NCBI RefSeq assembly: GCF_020905345.1
Contig: NZ_JAJJMO010000001.1
Span: forward strand, 1,736,001 to 1,800,000
Length of the DNA: 64,000 nt
Source: Flavobacterium pisciphilum
Lineage (GTDB): Bacteria; Bacteroidota; Bacteroidia; Flavobacteriales; Flavobacteriaceae
Reading direction: 5' to 3'
The position numbers and the translations under genes are program-made. The notes beneath the pieces were generated by a model that searched no databases, was not told the origin of the DNA, and worked only from the letters and a program-made list of their open reading frames with translations. Below, in pieces: positions 35,252 to 43,874 of the stretch. Position 1 is the stretch's first letter; each line of letters starts with the position of its first letter.

Positions 35252-35349
35252 TTGGGCGTTCCCACCTAAAAAAGGTGGTCGGGCTATCCGCTATATCTTT
35301 TTTAAGACTGAAAAAGCCTAAAAAAGGATGTCGCTTTTATCCCTAACGC
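35252..35349. repeat. Structured REP-like intergenic element
   Basis: The trpB-amidase gap is a folded-looking element. Outer words GCGTT (35256-35260) and AACGC (35345-35349) are complementary. Inside lie CCACCT/AGGTGG (about 35262-35278) and ATCTTTTTTA/TAAAAAAGGAT (about 35294-35340, with a G-T pair). Words such as GTCGGGCTATCCGCTATATC resemble, from memory, an intergenic repeat common in flavobacterial genomes. Only one copy is in this window. Confidence 0.6.
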
Positions 35350-35375
35350 AATAACAAATAAAACAACAAGACAAA

Positions 35376-36113
35376 ATGATTTTAGCTGCAGCACAGACAA
35401 AACCAAAACGAGGAGATATAAATTCAAATTTATTGGATCATTATCGTCTTATAGAATTGGCTGCAACAAACGGAGCGAATTTAATTGTATTTCCAGAGCT
35501 ATCAATTACGGGTTACGAAAGAGAAAATGCACAAAAACTCATTTTCATAGAAAATGATATTCGTTTAGATACTTTAAAGAAATTAGCTGTAGAAAACAAA
35601 ATTGTCATCGTTGCTGGCGCACCAATAAAAATCAAAGACCAATTATTCATTGGTGAATTTATTATATCACCAGATAATTCTGTTTCAATTTACACCAAAC
35701 AATTTCTTCATGAAGGCGAAGATGTTTACTATCAATCATCCTTTGATTACAATCCGACTATTGAAATAGAAAACAAAAAAATATCCTTTGCTATTTGTGC
35801 AGACATAGATAATCCCTTGCATCCTAAAAATGCAAGCAAAAACGGAACTGCAATTTATATCGCAAGTATTTTCTTTTCACCAAACGGAATACCTGTAGCT
35901 TATAAAGCATTACAAAACTATGCTAGTATTCATAATATGAATGTGCTAATGTCTAATTTTAGTGGAGAATCATGGGGACAACCTTCTGGTGGTAAAAGTG
36001 CATTTTGGAACAACCAAGGAGAATTAATAGCACAAATGAATGACTCCGATTCTGGATTGTTACTGATTAAAAATCAAAATGATTCTTGGACAAGTCAGCT
36101 TATAATTGATTAA
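35376..36113 (+). CDS. Carbon-nitrogen hydrolase (nitrilase superfamily)
   Basis: A 245-residue amidase-type protein. The Glu-Lys-Cys triad is visible: E41 (VFPELSITGYE), K108 (YTKQFLHEGED) and C141 (FAICADIDNP). Length fits a single-domain omega-amidase or N-carbamoyl amidase type. The substrate is unknown. It lies between trpB and trpA. A link to amide or indole metabolism is conceivable, but nothing in the sequence shows it. Confidence 0.85.
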   Translation: MILAAAQTKPKRGDINSNLLDHYRLIELAATNGANLIVFPELSITGYERENAQKLIFIENDIRLDTLKKLAVENKIVIVAGAPIKIKDQLFIGEFIISPDNSVSIYTKQFLHEGEDVYYQSSFDYNPTIEIENKKISFAICADIDNPLHPKNASKNGTAIYIASIFFSPNGIPVAYKALQNYASIHNMNVLMSNFSGESWGQPSGGKSAFWNNQGELIAQMNDSDSGLLLIKNQNDSWTSQLIID

Positions 36114-36178
36114 TTACAAATTAAATAAAAACACCTAGAGAGTTTTAAAAACCCAATAGGAATAAAATACAAATAGCA

Positions 36179-36940
36179 ATGAACAGAATAAATCAAAAAT
36201 TACAGGAAGACAAAAAGATACTTTCTATCTATTTTTCTGCAGGATATCCTAATCTTAATGATACTGTACAAATCATACAGGATTTAGAAAAAAATGGAAT
36301 AGACATGATTGAAATCGGATTACCATTTAGTGATCCTTTGGCCGATGGGCCAACCATACAAGCCAGTTCAACTCAAGCCTTACATAATGGAATGACAACA
36401 CAGGTTTTATTTAATCAACTAGAAAACATTCGCGAAAGCGTAAAAATTCCGTTGATTATAATGGGTTATTTTAATCCTATATTACAATATGGTGTAGAAG
36501 AATTTTGCAAAAAGTGTGCTGCAATTGGTATCGATGGATTAATCATTCCAGATCTTCCAGTAGATGTTTATGCAGAACAATACAAAGCTACTTTCGAAAA
36601 ATATGGAATCATAAATGTATTCTTGATTACACCGCAAACATCTGATGAGCGTATCAAATTTATCGACAGTGTTTCAAACGGATTCATATATATGGTAAGT
36701 TCTGCTAGTGTTACTGGCTCACAATCTGGTTTTGGCGCTACCGAAGAAAGTTACTTTGAAAGAATTGCAAACATGAATCTTAAAAGCCCACAGGTAATTG
36801 GATTTGGAATTTCGAATAAAGAAACATTCAATCAAGCAACTAAATTTGCAAAAGGAGCAATTATCGGAAGTGCTTTTATCAAACATTTATCTGAAAAAGG
36901 AACACAACATATTGCCGAATTTGTAAAAGCAATAAAATAA
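36179..36940 (+). CDS. trpA: Tryptophan synthase alpha chain
   Basis: A 253-residue TIM-barrel lyase. The N-terminus has FSAGYPNLNDTV and DMIEIGLPFSDPLADGPTIQ, with the catalytic glutamate and aspartate typical of TrpA. IIPDLPVDVY, YMVSSASVTGSQSGF and VIGFGISNKETF follow. It releases indole for TrpB. It is the last trp gene. Confidence 0.95.
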   Translation: MNRINQKLQEDKKILSIYFSAGYPNLNDTVQIIQDLEKNGIDMIEIGLPFSDPLADGPTIQASSTQALHNGMTTQVLFNQLENIRESVKIPLIIMGYFNPILQYGVEEFCKKCAAIGIDGLIIPDLPVDVYAEQYKATFEKYGIINVFLITPQTSDERIKFIDSVSNGFIYMVSSASVTGSQSGFGATEESYFERIANMNLKSPQVIGFGISNKETFNQATKFAKGAIIGSAFIKHLSEKGTQHIAEFVKAIK

Positions 36941-36978
36941 TACCATTATTCTATTGTCGTTTTTTAATCTAATTTAAA

Positions 36979-37662
36979 ATGGACTTAGCTACTCATTATA
37001 CTAATTTGTTCACAGAATCATGTGAGAAGATATCAAATGACAATTATGTTATCGATACACAGATAGATAATTTGAGCGACAACCGTTTTGGAATTACATT
37101 ATTAATTCGGCCTACAGAAGAGATTAAAAATAGCATTCAACTTTTTTTAAATGAATTAAAAGAAGTTGATGCTTCTCAATATTATTATCCCAATTCGGAT
37201 ATACACATTACAGTAATGTCTATTATATCTTGTTATGATGGGTTTAATATAAACCACATTACACTACAAGATTATATTGCTGTAATAAATACATGCATTG
37301 CTGGCCTAAATAAATCTATTATTAATCTACAAGGAATTACTGCTTCTCCTTCGGCAGTTATGATTCAAGGATTTCCCAGCGATACAAGTATAAATGAACT
37401 ACGTGATACGCTCCGTACTGCATTTAAACAAACCACACTCGAACAAAGTATCGACAAACGTTATTCTTTATTCACGACACATTTAACAGTTACACGGTTC
37501 AGAAAACCAATAAATAACAAGGATTTATTTTTAAAAACACTCCATAAATACCGTGATTATAACTTTGGGAAATTTGAAATAAAAAATATAGAATTAGTTC
37601 ATAATGATTGGTACCAAAGAGCCGATTTTGTAAAACATTTATTTGACTTTAATCTCAAATAA
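36979..37662 (+). CDS. 2H-phosphoesterase (2'-5' RNA ligase-like) protein
   Basis: A 227-residue protein with two HxT motifs, H76-I-T78 (SDIHITVMSI) and H168-L-T170 (FTTHLTVTRFR). These define the active site of the 2H phosphoesterase superfamily. Spacing and length fit. Bacteroidota members are often labelled mutarotase for unclear reasons. The substrate could be a cyclic phosphodiester or RNA 2',3' end. It follows trpA by 38 bp and may be read from the trp transcript. Confidence 0.75.
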   Translation: MDLATHYTNLFTESCEKISNDNYVIDTQIDNLSDNRFGITLLIRPTEEIKNSIQLFLNELKEVDASQYYYPNSDIHITVMSIISCYDGFNINHITLQDYIAVINTCIAGLNKSIINLQGITASPSAVMIQGFPSDTSINELRDTLRTAFKQTTLEQSIDKRYSLFTTHLTVTRFRKPINNKDLFLKTLHKYRDYNFGKFEIKNIELVHNDWYQRADFVKHLFDFNLK

Positions 37663-37846
37663 TTCCTTAACGTAAAAGTAAGCTACATCGTTATAATTAA
37701 ATCAAGCAACTGTAAATCAATAAACTATAACAAAACGAACATTCACTTACAGAGCGTATTTTTAGTTAATATTATGTTAAATAAAAACTAAACAGCTGTT
37801 TAATTTAAACACTTGTTTAATTTTGTGCTCGATTAGAAACACACTC

Positions 37847-38476
37847 ATGTTAAACATTGAATTAAACGAGAAAAAAATTCAAATTCTCGAAGTAGCAGAA
37901 AAGCTTTTTTCTGATAAAGGATTTGAAGGAACTTCGATACGGAATATTGCCAAAGAAGCAAAAATTAATATTGCCATGGTATCGTATTATTTTGGATCTA
38001 AAGAACGATTACTCGAATCGTTAATTATATACCGAACATCAGATCTGAAGCTTCAAATAGAAAATTTACTACAAGAAGATTTAGAGCCAATTGACAAGAT
38101 TAACAAGTTAATAGAACTTTATATTAATAAAATTAACTGCAACGGAGGGATTTTTAGAATCATGCATTTCGAATTAACTTCTAAGAAGAGAGAAAAGGCC
38201 TTAAATCACTTTACCGAATTAAAGAAAGACAATCTTAAATCATTAGAAAGTATTATCAAAGAAGGGCAGGAAAAAGGAATTTTCAGAAAAGATGTAGTTA
38301 TTCCATTAATAACTCCTACCATTCTCGGAACCTTTTTTCATTTCCATATGAACAAAATCTTCTTTCAGAATATTTTGAACTTAAATACTGAAGCTTTATA
38401 TACAGATTACATAAAAACACATTTAACAAAACACATTCAACAAACTATAAAAGCCTTACTTGTTTATGAAAATTAA
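37847..38476 (+). CDS. TetR-family regulator of the efflux operon
   Basis: A 209-residue regulator with an N-terminal TetR helix-turn-helix (QILEVAEKLFSDKGFEGTSIRNIAKEAKINIAMVSYYFGSKERLL). The C-terminal ligand domain is of the usual size. The ATG at 37847 is preferred over a TTG at 37823. Its end overlaps the start of the TolC-type gene by 11 bp, so it is the first gene of the four-gene efflux operon and probably its repressor. The words AACAGCTGTT (37790-37799) and AACACTTGTT just upstream are candidate operator half-sites. Confidence 0.88.
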   Translation: MLNIELNEKKIQILEVAEKLFSDKGFEGTSIRNIAKEAKINIAMVSYYFGSKERLLESLIIYRTSDLKLQIENLLQEDLEPIDKINKLIELYINKINCNGGIFRIMHFELTSKKREKALNHFTELKKDNLKSLESIIKEGQEKGIFRKDVVIPLITPTILGTFFHFHMNKIFFQNILNLNTEALYTDYIKTHLTKHIQQTIKALLVYEN

Positions 38477-39791
38477 TCCAATTATGCTCTTTGGGGTTTT
38501 CCTAATCGGACTATCCTCGTTAGAAGCTCAAGAAAAAACGAGTCTTACCCTAGATGATGCTGTAAAGATGGCATGGGAGAAGAGTGACGAAGTCACGTTG
38601 GCAAACACAAAAGTCAACACTAAAAAGTACGAACTTAAATCTACTAAGAACAATCAATACCCAGATTTAAAAGCCTCAGGGCAATATCAAAGATTGGCTG
38701 GTGCAGATGTAAATTTAAAAATGAATCAAGAAAGCGGTTCTGGATCAGCTCCAAATGTTGATCAATTAATGTTAGGACAGCTTACTGCAAGCCTACCTAT
38801 ATTTGCAGGTTTTAAAATTCAGAATAGTATTAAACTATCTGAAAATTTATACCAAGCCGAACTTGCAACTTCATTAAAAACGAAAGAAGATATTGCATTG
38901 AGAGTTGTAAATAATTATGCTAATTTATACAAGGCTCAAAAAACAATTGAACTTTTAAATGAAAATCAAAAACAAGCAAAACAGCGTGTAGCAGATTTTA
39001 TCGAATTAGAGAAAAACGGAATCATTCCAAGAAATGATTTATTGAAATCACAATTATTAGTTTCTAAAATACAACTATCAATAGATGAAGCTAATAAAAA
39101 CCTGAACATTCTGAATTTTCATTTGATAACATTACTTAAATTAGATTCTTCTACTAAAATAGCTGTTGGAGAAAACGATTTTATCAATTACAAGACAGAT
39201 AATATCCCAACAAATGAGCAACCAGCTTTAGAGAATCGTAAAGATTTAGAAGCATTACGTTATCAAGAAAAAGCTAGTGAATCTAGTATCAAAATGGCTA
39301 AAAGTGCTTACTACCCTACAGTTTCTTTATTAGGTGGTTATGCAGCTGTTGATGTTAGAAACATACTTACAGTACAAAATGCAATGAATTTTGGAGTTGG
39401 AGTTTCATACGACCTTAGCGGAATATTAAAAAAAGGAGCTGATATAAAACAAGCTCAAAGCAAAGCTGATGAGGTAAAAAGCTCAGAAGAAATTTTAACA
39501 AATTACATTAAAGTTGAAGTACAGCAAGCAATAGAGAACTATAATTTAGCTTTAAAACAAAGCTCGGTTTATGACTTAGCATTAGAGCAAGCATCTGAAA
39601 ATTATAGAATCTTAAAAGATAAATTCGACAACGGTCTAGCTGATACCAATGATTTACTTGAAGCAGATGTTGAACAACTTAGCGCTAAAGTAAATACAGC
39701 TACATCTAAAGCCGATATAATTCAAAGATATTACGAAATGCTTTCAGCAACAGGACAATTATCACAATCATTCAATCTTACAAAAATATAA
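38466..39791 (+). CDS. TolC-family outer membrane efflux protein
   Basis: A 441-residue protein with a signal peptide (ending SLEAQ at about residue 21) and two outer-membrane-efflux repeats of long helices: DDAVKMAWEKSDEVTLANTKVN near the N-terminus and DLALEQASENYRILKDKFDNGLADTNDLLEADV near the C-terminus. It forms the outer-membrane channel of the pump. The start codon ATG at 38466 lies within the end of the TetR gene, showing translational coupling. Confidence 0.9.
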   Translation: MKINPIMLFGVFLIGLSSLEAQEKTSLTLDDAVKMAWEKSDEVTLANTKVNTKKYELKSTKNNQYPDLKASGQYQRLAGADVNLKMNQESGSGSAPNVDQLMLGQLTASLPIFAGFKIQNSIKLSENLYQAELATSLKTKEDIALRVVNNYANLYKAQKTIELLNENQKQAKQRVADFIELEKNGIIPRNDLLKSQLLVSKIQLSIDEANKNLNILNFHLITLLKLDSSTKIAVGENDFINYKTDNIPTNEQPALENRKDLEALRYQEKASESSIKMAKSAYYPTVSLLGGYAAVDVRNILTVQNAMNFGVGVSYDLSGILKKGADIKQAQSKADEVKSSEEILTNYIKVEVQQAIENYNLALKQSSVYDLALEQASENYRILKDKFDNGLADTNDLLEADVEQLSAKVNTATSKADIIQRYYEMLSATGQLSQSFNLTKI

Positions 39792-39803
39792 TCGATAGCC
39801 CAC

Positions 39804-40883
39804 ATGGAAAAGAAAAAAACAAATACCAAATTTACAATTATACTAGTTATTTTGGTTCTAGTTGGTGGATCTTACGGAATCTACAAATACATGCACTCTC
39901 TTGCTCACGAACAAACGGATGATGCACAAATAGAGAAAAAAATGAACCCAATTATTCCAAGAGTATCAGGATATGTTAGTAAGGTTTATGTAAAAGATAA
40001 TGACTTTGTAAAAAAAGGAGATACTTTATTCACAATAGATAAAAGAGATTATCAATTAAAAATCGACGAAGCTAATGCTGCGTTATTAGGTGCTGAAAGT
40101 TCATTTGAAGCTGCAAAAGCAGATATTGGAAGTGCTATTGCAAATATCTCAGTATCAGATGCAAACATAAAATCAGCAAGCGGAAATATAGAAAGTGCAA
40201 AAATTAGATTAGTACAAATAACAAACGACTATAACCGTTACAACAACTTGTACAAAAGCCATACTATTACAAAACAACAATACGAGAAAGCACTAACTGC
40301 AAAAGAAGAAGCAGAAAGTCAAGTACGTGTTTTGCAACAACAAGAAAAAGCAAGTTCATACCAAAAATCAGTTATTCAGGCAAAATCTAAAGCTACAGAC
40401 AAACAAACAGAAGTAGCAGCGGCAAACATCAAAAAAGCAAAAACATTATTAGATGTTGCTAATTTAAATCTGTCTTATACTGTAATCACTGCTGCAATTG
40501 ATGGTCAAGTTTCTAAAGTAGATATTCAACCAGGACAATTGGTACAACCAGGACAATCTTTATTTTATATCATCAATAACTCAGAAGCTTGGGTTGTTGC
40601 TAACTTTAAAGAAACACAGCTTAACAAAATGGTAATTGGTCAAAAAGTAACTCTAAAAGTAGATGCTTATCCTAATTATGATTTTCAAGGAACTATAACT
40701 TCATTTTCACCTGCAACAGGAGCACGTTTTTCATTACTTCCTCCTGATAATGCAACTGGAAACTTTGTTAAAACAATTCAAAGATTACCTGTAAAGATCA
40801 ACTTGGACGCAAGTAATGATGTCGAAAAAATAAAATTATTGAGACCAGGAATGAACGTGGATGTAGATGTGCATTTAAAATAA
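39804..40883 (+). CDS. HlyD/EmrA-family membrane fusion protein
   Basis: A 359-residue periplasmic adaptor. It has one N-terminal membrane segment (residues 11-30) and the lipoyl-like motif IIPRVSGYVSKVYVKDNDFVKKGDTLF. A long alpha-helical hairpin with repeated AKADIGSAI and SAKIR-type segments follows, then a beta-barrel (DGQVSKVDIQPGQLVQPGQ). It links the EmrB-type transporter to the TolC-type channel. It starts 12 bp after the channel gene. Confidence 0.92.
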   Translation: MEKKKTNTKFTIILVILVLVGGSYGIYKYMHSLAHEQTDDAQIEKKMNPIIPRVSGYVSKVYVKDNDFVKKGDTLFTIDKRDYQLKIDEANAALLGAESSFEAAKADIGSAIANISVSDANIKSASGNIESAKIRLVQITNDYNRYNNLYKSHTITKQQYEKALTAKEEAESQVRVLQQQEKASSYQKSVIQAKSKATDKQTEVAAANIKKAKTLLDVANLNLSYTVITAAIDGQVSKVDIQPGQLVQPGQSLFYIINNSEAWVVANFKETQLNKMVIGQKVTLKVDAYPNYDFQGTITSFSPATGARFSLLPPDNATGNFVKTIQRLPVKINLDASNDVEKIKLLRPGMNVDVDVHLK

Positions 40884-40962
40884 AAATTAGACTTATCAGG
40901 AAATCATTTTCCTATAACAAGAATTATACATTCATTTTTGAAAAGCATTCTAATAGAACAAA

Positions 40963-42543
40963 ATGGTACAAGCACAAGATGATTTAGTAGAATATGGCTA
41001 CAGACGAGTTTTAATTACAATAACCGCAGTACTTTGTGCATTGCTGGAAATTGTAGATACAACCATCGTAAACGTAGCATTGACAGACATGAGAGGAAGC
41101 CTTGGTGCTACATTAACAGATGTTGCATGGGTAATTACTGCTTATGCTATTGCAAATGTGATAGTAATACCAATGACAAGCTGGTTGTCACAACAATTTG
41201 GAAGACGAAATTATTTTGTAACATCAATTATAATTTTCACCATATCTTCTTTCCTGTGTGGTAACGCAACAAATATTTGGGAACTTATTGCATTTCGATT
41301 TATTCAAGGACTTGGTGGTGGTGCTTTATTAGTTACAGCACAAACTATTATAACCGAGAGTTATCCTATTGCAAAGCGAGGAATGGCACAGGCTATTTAC
41401 GGAATGGGAGTTATTGTAGGTCCAACGTTAGGTCCACCTTTAGGAGGATATTTAGTAGATAACTATTCTTGGCCTTACATTTTTTACATAAATATTCCAC
41501 TTGGTATTATCGCTACAATTTTGGCAATCTCTTTTGTTAGAAGTCCAAAATACGGTGAGAAACTAAAAGCCAATCAAGTCGATTGGTGGGGAATTTTTTT
41601 CCTAGCCTCATTTATCGGATCATTGCAATTTGTCCTAGAACACGGACAGCAAGACGATTGGTTTAATGATTCATTAATTACAACACTAAGTGTCGTAACA
41701 GTACTTGGATTAATATTATTTATATGGCGAGAACTCACCTATAAACATCCAATTGTTAACTTAAGTGTACTTAAAGATGGAAATTTACGTATAGGAACAA
41801 TAATGTGTTTTATACTTGGTTTTGGACTTTATGGATCAACATTGATTATTCCGATTTATACACAATCAATCTTAGGATGGACAGCCACCGATGCAGGATT
41901 GTTGCTTATTCCGGGATCGATAACAACCGCTTTTATGATGCCAATTATTGGTAAATTAATTCAGCGAGGAGTGCCACAAGGATATATGGTAGGAGTTGGA
42001 TTCTTAATCTTCTTTTTCTTTACCTTGATGATGTATAACAATATGACTCCTGATACTGGAGTAGAGCATTTATACTGGCCATTGATATTAAGAGGTATTG
42101 GTTTAGGATTACTTTTTGTACCAATAACAACATTATCGCTTTCTACCTTACAAGGGAAAAATATTGGAGAGGGAGCTGCTTTTACAGGTATGATGCGACA
42201 ATTAGGAGGTTCATTTGGTATTGCAATTATTACCACTTTCATCACGAGATTCAGTCAGAAACATCGTGTTGACTTGGTAGCACATCTAGATACAACTAAA
42301 GTCGAAGTACAACAAAGAGTTGAAATACTTCAAAGAGGATTCATGTCAAAAGGATTTAGTAGCAATGAAGCATTAAACAAAGCCCATCAAGTACTAGATT
42401 ATTCGATAATGAAACAAAGTACCGTTTTAGCATATATGGATATATTTTTATACCTAGGTATGATGTTTTTATTGTGCATTCCAATCATATTTTTAATCAA
42501 AAAAGGAAAGAACAAAATAAACCCTGCTGATGCAATGCATTAA
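40963..42543 (+). CDS. EmrB-type MFS multidrug transporter (DHA2 family, 14 TM)
   Basis: A 526-residue inner-membrane transporter with 14 hydrophobic segments. DHA2 motifs are visible: ALLEIVDTTIVNVALTDM in TM1, WVITAYAIANVIVIP, RFIQGLGGGALLV and GPTLGPPLGGYLVDNYSW (antiporter motif C). It uses the proton gradient to expel hydrophobic drugs through the EmrA/TolC partners. It is last in the operon and followed by a strong terminator. Confidence 0.93.
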   Translation: MVQAQDDLVEYGYRRVLITITAVLCALLEIVDTTIVNVALTDMRGSLGATLTDVAWVITAYAIANVIVIPMTSWLSQQFGRRNYFVTSIIIFTISSFLCGNATNIWELIAFRFIQGLGGGALLVTAQTIITESYPIAKRGMAQAIYGMGVIVGPTLGPPLGGYLVDNYSWPYIFYINIPLGIIATILAISFVRSPKYGEKLKANQVDWWGIFFLASFIGSLQFVLEHGQQDDWFNDSLITTLSVVTVLGLILFIWRELTYKHPIVNLSVLKDGNLRIGTIMCFILGFGLYGSTLIIPIYTQSILGWTATDAGLLLIPGSITTAFMMPIIGKLIQRGVPQGYMVGVGFLIFFFFTLMMYNNMTPDTGVEHLYWPLILRGIGLGLLFVPITTLSLSTLQGKNIGEGAAFTGMMRQLGGSFGIAIITTFITRFSQKHRVDLVAHLDTTKVEVQQRVEILQRGFMSKGFSSNEALNKAHQVLDYSIMKQSTVLAYMDIFLYLGMMFLLCIPIIFLIKKGKNKINPADAMH

Positions 42544-42582
42544 TATCGCAAGCATCAAATAAACAGGCTTAGTTTATATAGT

Positions 42583-42618
42583 AAACCATTGTAAAAGTTT
42601 TTTTTTACAATGGTTTTT
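42583..42618 (+). terminator. Terminator of the efflux operon
   Basis: AAACCATTGTAAAA (42583-42596) pairs with TTTTACAATGGTTT (42603-42616), then more T. Confidence 0.85.
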
Positions 42619-42742
42619 TATTTTCAGATACAAGATTAAAGGATAAAAAACTATCTTTATTATTGAAAACTAACCATATAATATTCAACTCCCATAATGA
42701 AAAATTATGCGGTATTCTGAAACACAATAAAGATTTATTTCA

Positions 42743-42772
42743 TTGTGAAATAATATTTATCGAGTATATTTG
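42743..42772 (+). promoter_or_regulatory. Complete Bacteroidota-type promoter
   Basis: TTG at 42743-42745 and TATATTTG at 42765-42772 are separated by 19 bp. This is the best full match in the window to the TTG/TAnnTTTG consensus. It drives the pRiA4b ORF3-like gene at 42818. Confidence 0.6.
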
Positions 42773-42817
42773 CACTTGCTTTTCAGCAGCAATAAAAAAC
42801 AAAAAAATAGTTAAGTT

Positions 42818-43357
42818 ATGGTTTATAAATTTAGAGTAATTCTAGATGCAGAAGAAGATATTTTTAGAGATATAGCAATTCTTGAAGAAGATACTTTAGA
42901 AGATTTACACAACGCCATCTTCAATTCTTTTGGTTTTGATGGAATGGAAGTAGCTTCGTTTTATACCTGCGATGAAACTTGGAATCAAGAAGAAGAAATT
43001 CCTCTTTTTGATACTGGAGATGTTCTTGGTGAACAAAAAACAATGAGCGATTATACTTTATCAGATCTATTAGATAAAGAGAATACTAAAATTATATACG
43101 TCTACGATTTTATTCATATGTGGACATTTTTGGTTGAATTAGCTGCAATAGAAGATCAAGCTATTGGAAACACTTACCCAGAAACACTTTTCTCACATGG
43201 AGAAATGCCTGATGATTCAGGAGAGAAAAATTTTGAAGCAGATATGCATGACGATATCTATGGCGAATTTGAAGATGATCTAGACGAAGATGATTTAGAT
43301 ATGTTCGAAGGAGACGATAGTTTCGAAGATTATGGATTTGAAGAGAATTGGAATTAG
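42818..43357 (+). CDS. pRiA4b ORF3-like protein
   Basis: A 179-residue acidic protein. The N-terminal 150 residues follow the plasmid pRiA4b ORF3-like fold (YKFRVILDAEEDIFRDIAI, DLHNAIFNSFGF, IYVYDFIHMWTFLVEL). The last 40 residues are almost entirely Asp and Glu. Function is unknown; the family occurs on chromosomes and plasmids. It is a single gene with its own promoter. Confidence 0.78.
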   Translation: MVYKFRVILDAEEDIFRDIAILEEDTLEDLHNAIFNSFGFDGMEVASFYTCDETWNQEEEIPLFDTGDVLGEQKTMSDYTLSDLLDKENTKIIYVYDFIHMWTFLVELAAIEDQAIGNTYPETLFSHGEMPDDSGEKNFEADMHDDIYGEFEDDLDEDDLDMFEGDDSFEDYGFEENWN

Positions 43358-43366
43358 TTTTCTTTT

Positions 43367-43406
43367 TGAGGTACTAAGTTTTTGAGTTGCTAAGGTTCTA
43401 AGTTTT
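43367..43406. repeat. CTAAGG-type word repeat
   Basis: TTGAGGTACTAAG, TTGAGTTGCTAAGGTTCTAAG lies between the pRiA4b-like gene and the IVP gene. Its orientation is opposite to the copy at 43819-43866, so the two flank the IVP gene as inverted copies. Confidence 0.65.
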
Positions 43407-43453
43407 ACAAATTAAAGATTTTTCTTATATTTATTGAATTAAATTCTTTAAAT

Positions 43454-43813
43454 ATGAGTGATTTCAGAAAACTTCTAATTTGGCAAAAATCAATGTCTTT
43501 AATTACCAAAATCTATATCTCAACAAATAATTTTCCAAAAGAAGAAATCTTCGGATTAACTTCACAAATAAGACGAAGTTCAATTTCAATTCCAAGTAAT
43601 ATTGCAGAAGGACTTGGTCGAGAAAGTAATAAAGAATTTTTACGCTTTTTAAATATTTCAATAGGTTCCCTATTCGAAATGCAAACTCAATTAGAAATAG
43701 CAAAAAATATTGCATATCTAAACGAAAACGAATTTAATATTTTATACGAGGATAGTCGAGAAGTCGAAAGAATGTTAGTTTCATTTATCAAAAAACTGAA
43801 ACAAAGAGACTAA
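43454..43813 (+). CDS. Four-helix-bundle protein (23S rRNA IVP/S23-like)
   Basis: A 119-residue protein with the family pattern FRKLLIWQKSMSLITKIY, TSQIRRSSISIPSNIAEGLGR and FLNISIGSLFEMQTQLEIA. The family was named for proteins encoded in intervening sequences of 23S rRNA, but most members, as here, are chromosomal genes outside rRNA. Function is unknown; it may bind nucleic acid. Inverted word repeats flank the gene, and a decayed relative lies at 32299, so it belongs to a mobile-looking gene class. Confidence 0.85.
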   Translation: MSDFRKLLIWQKSMSLITKIYISTNNFPKEEIFGLTSQIRRSSISIPSNIAEGLGRESNKEFLRFLNISIGSLFEMQTQLEIAKNIAYLNENEFNILYEDSREVERMLVSFIKKLKQRD

Positions 43814-43818
43814 ATCTT

Positions 43819-43866
43819 AAAACCTTTAAAACTTAGAACCTCAGAACCTTTGCCACTTAGCACCTT
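43819..43866. repeat. AACCTTAG-type word repeat before nucleoid protein gene
   Basis: AACCTTTAAAACTTAGAACC, TCAGAACCTTTGCCACTTAG lies in the gap and ends 8 bp before the next ATG. It is the inverse orientation of the copy on the other side of the IVP gene. Confidence 0.65.
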
Positions 43867-43874
43867 ATAATTAT

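Noticed and set aside
43454..43813. rRNA intervening sequence
   Set aside because: The IVP-family gene could suggest a 23S rRNA insertion, but no rRNA sequence surrounds it. It is an ordinary chromosomal copy.
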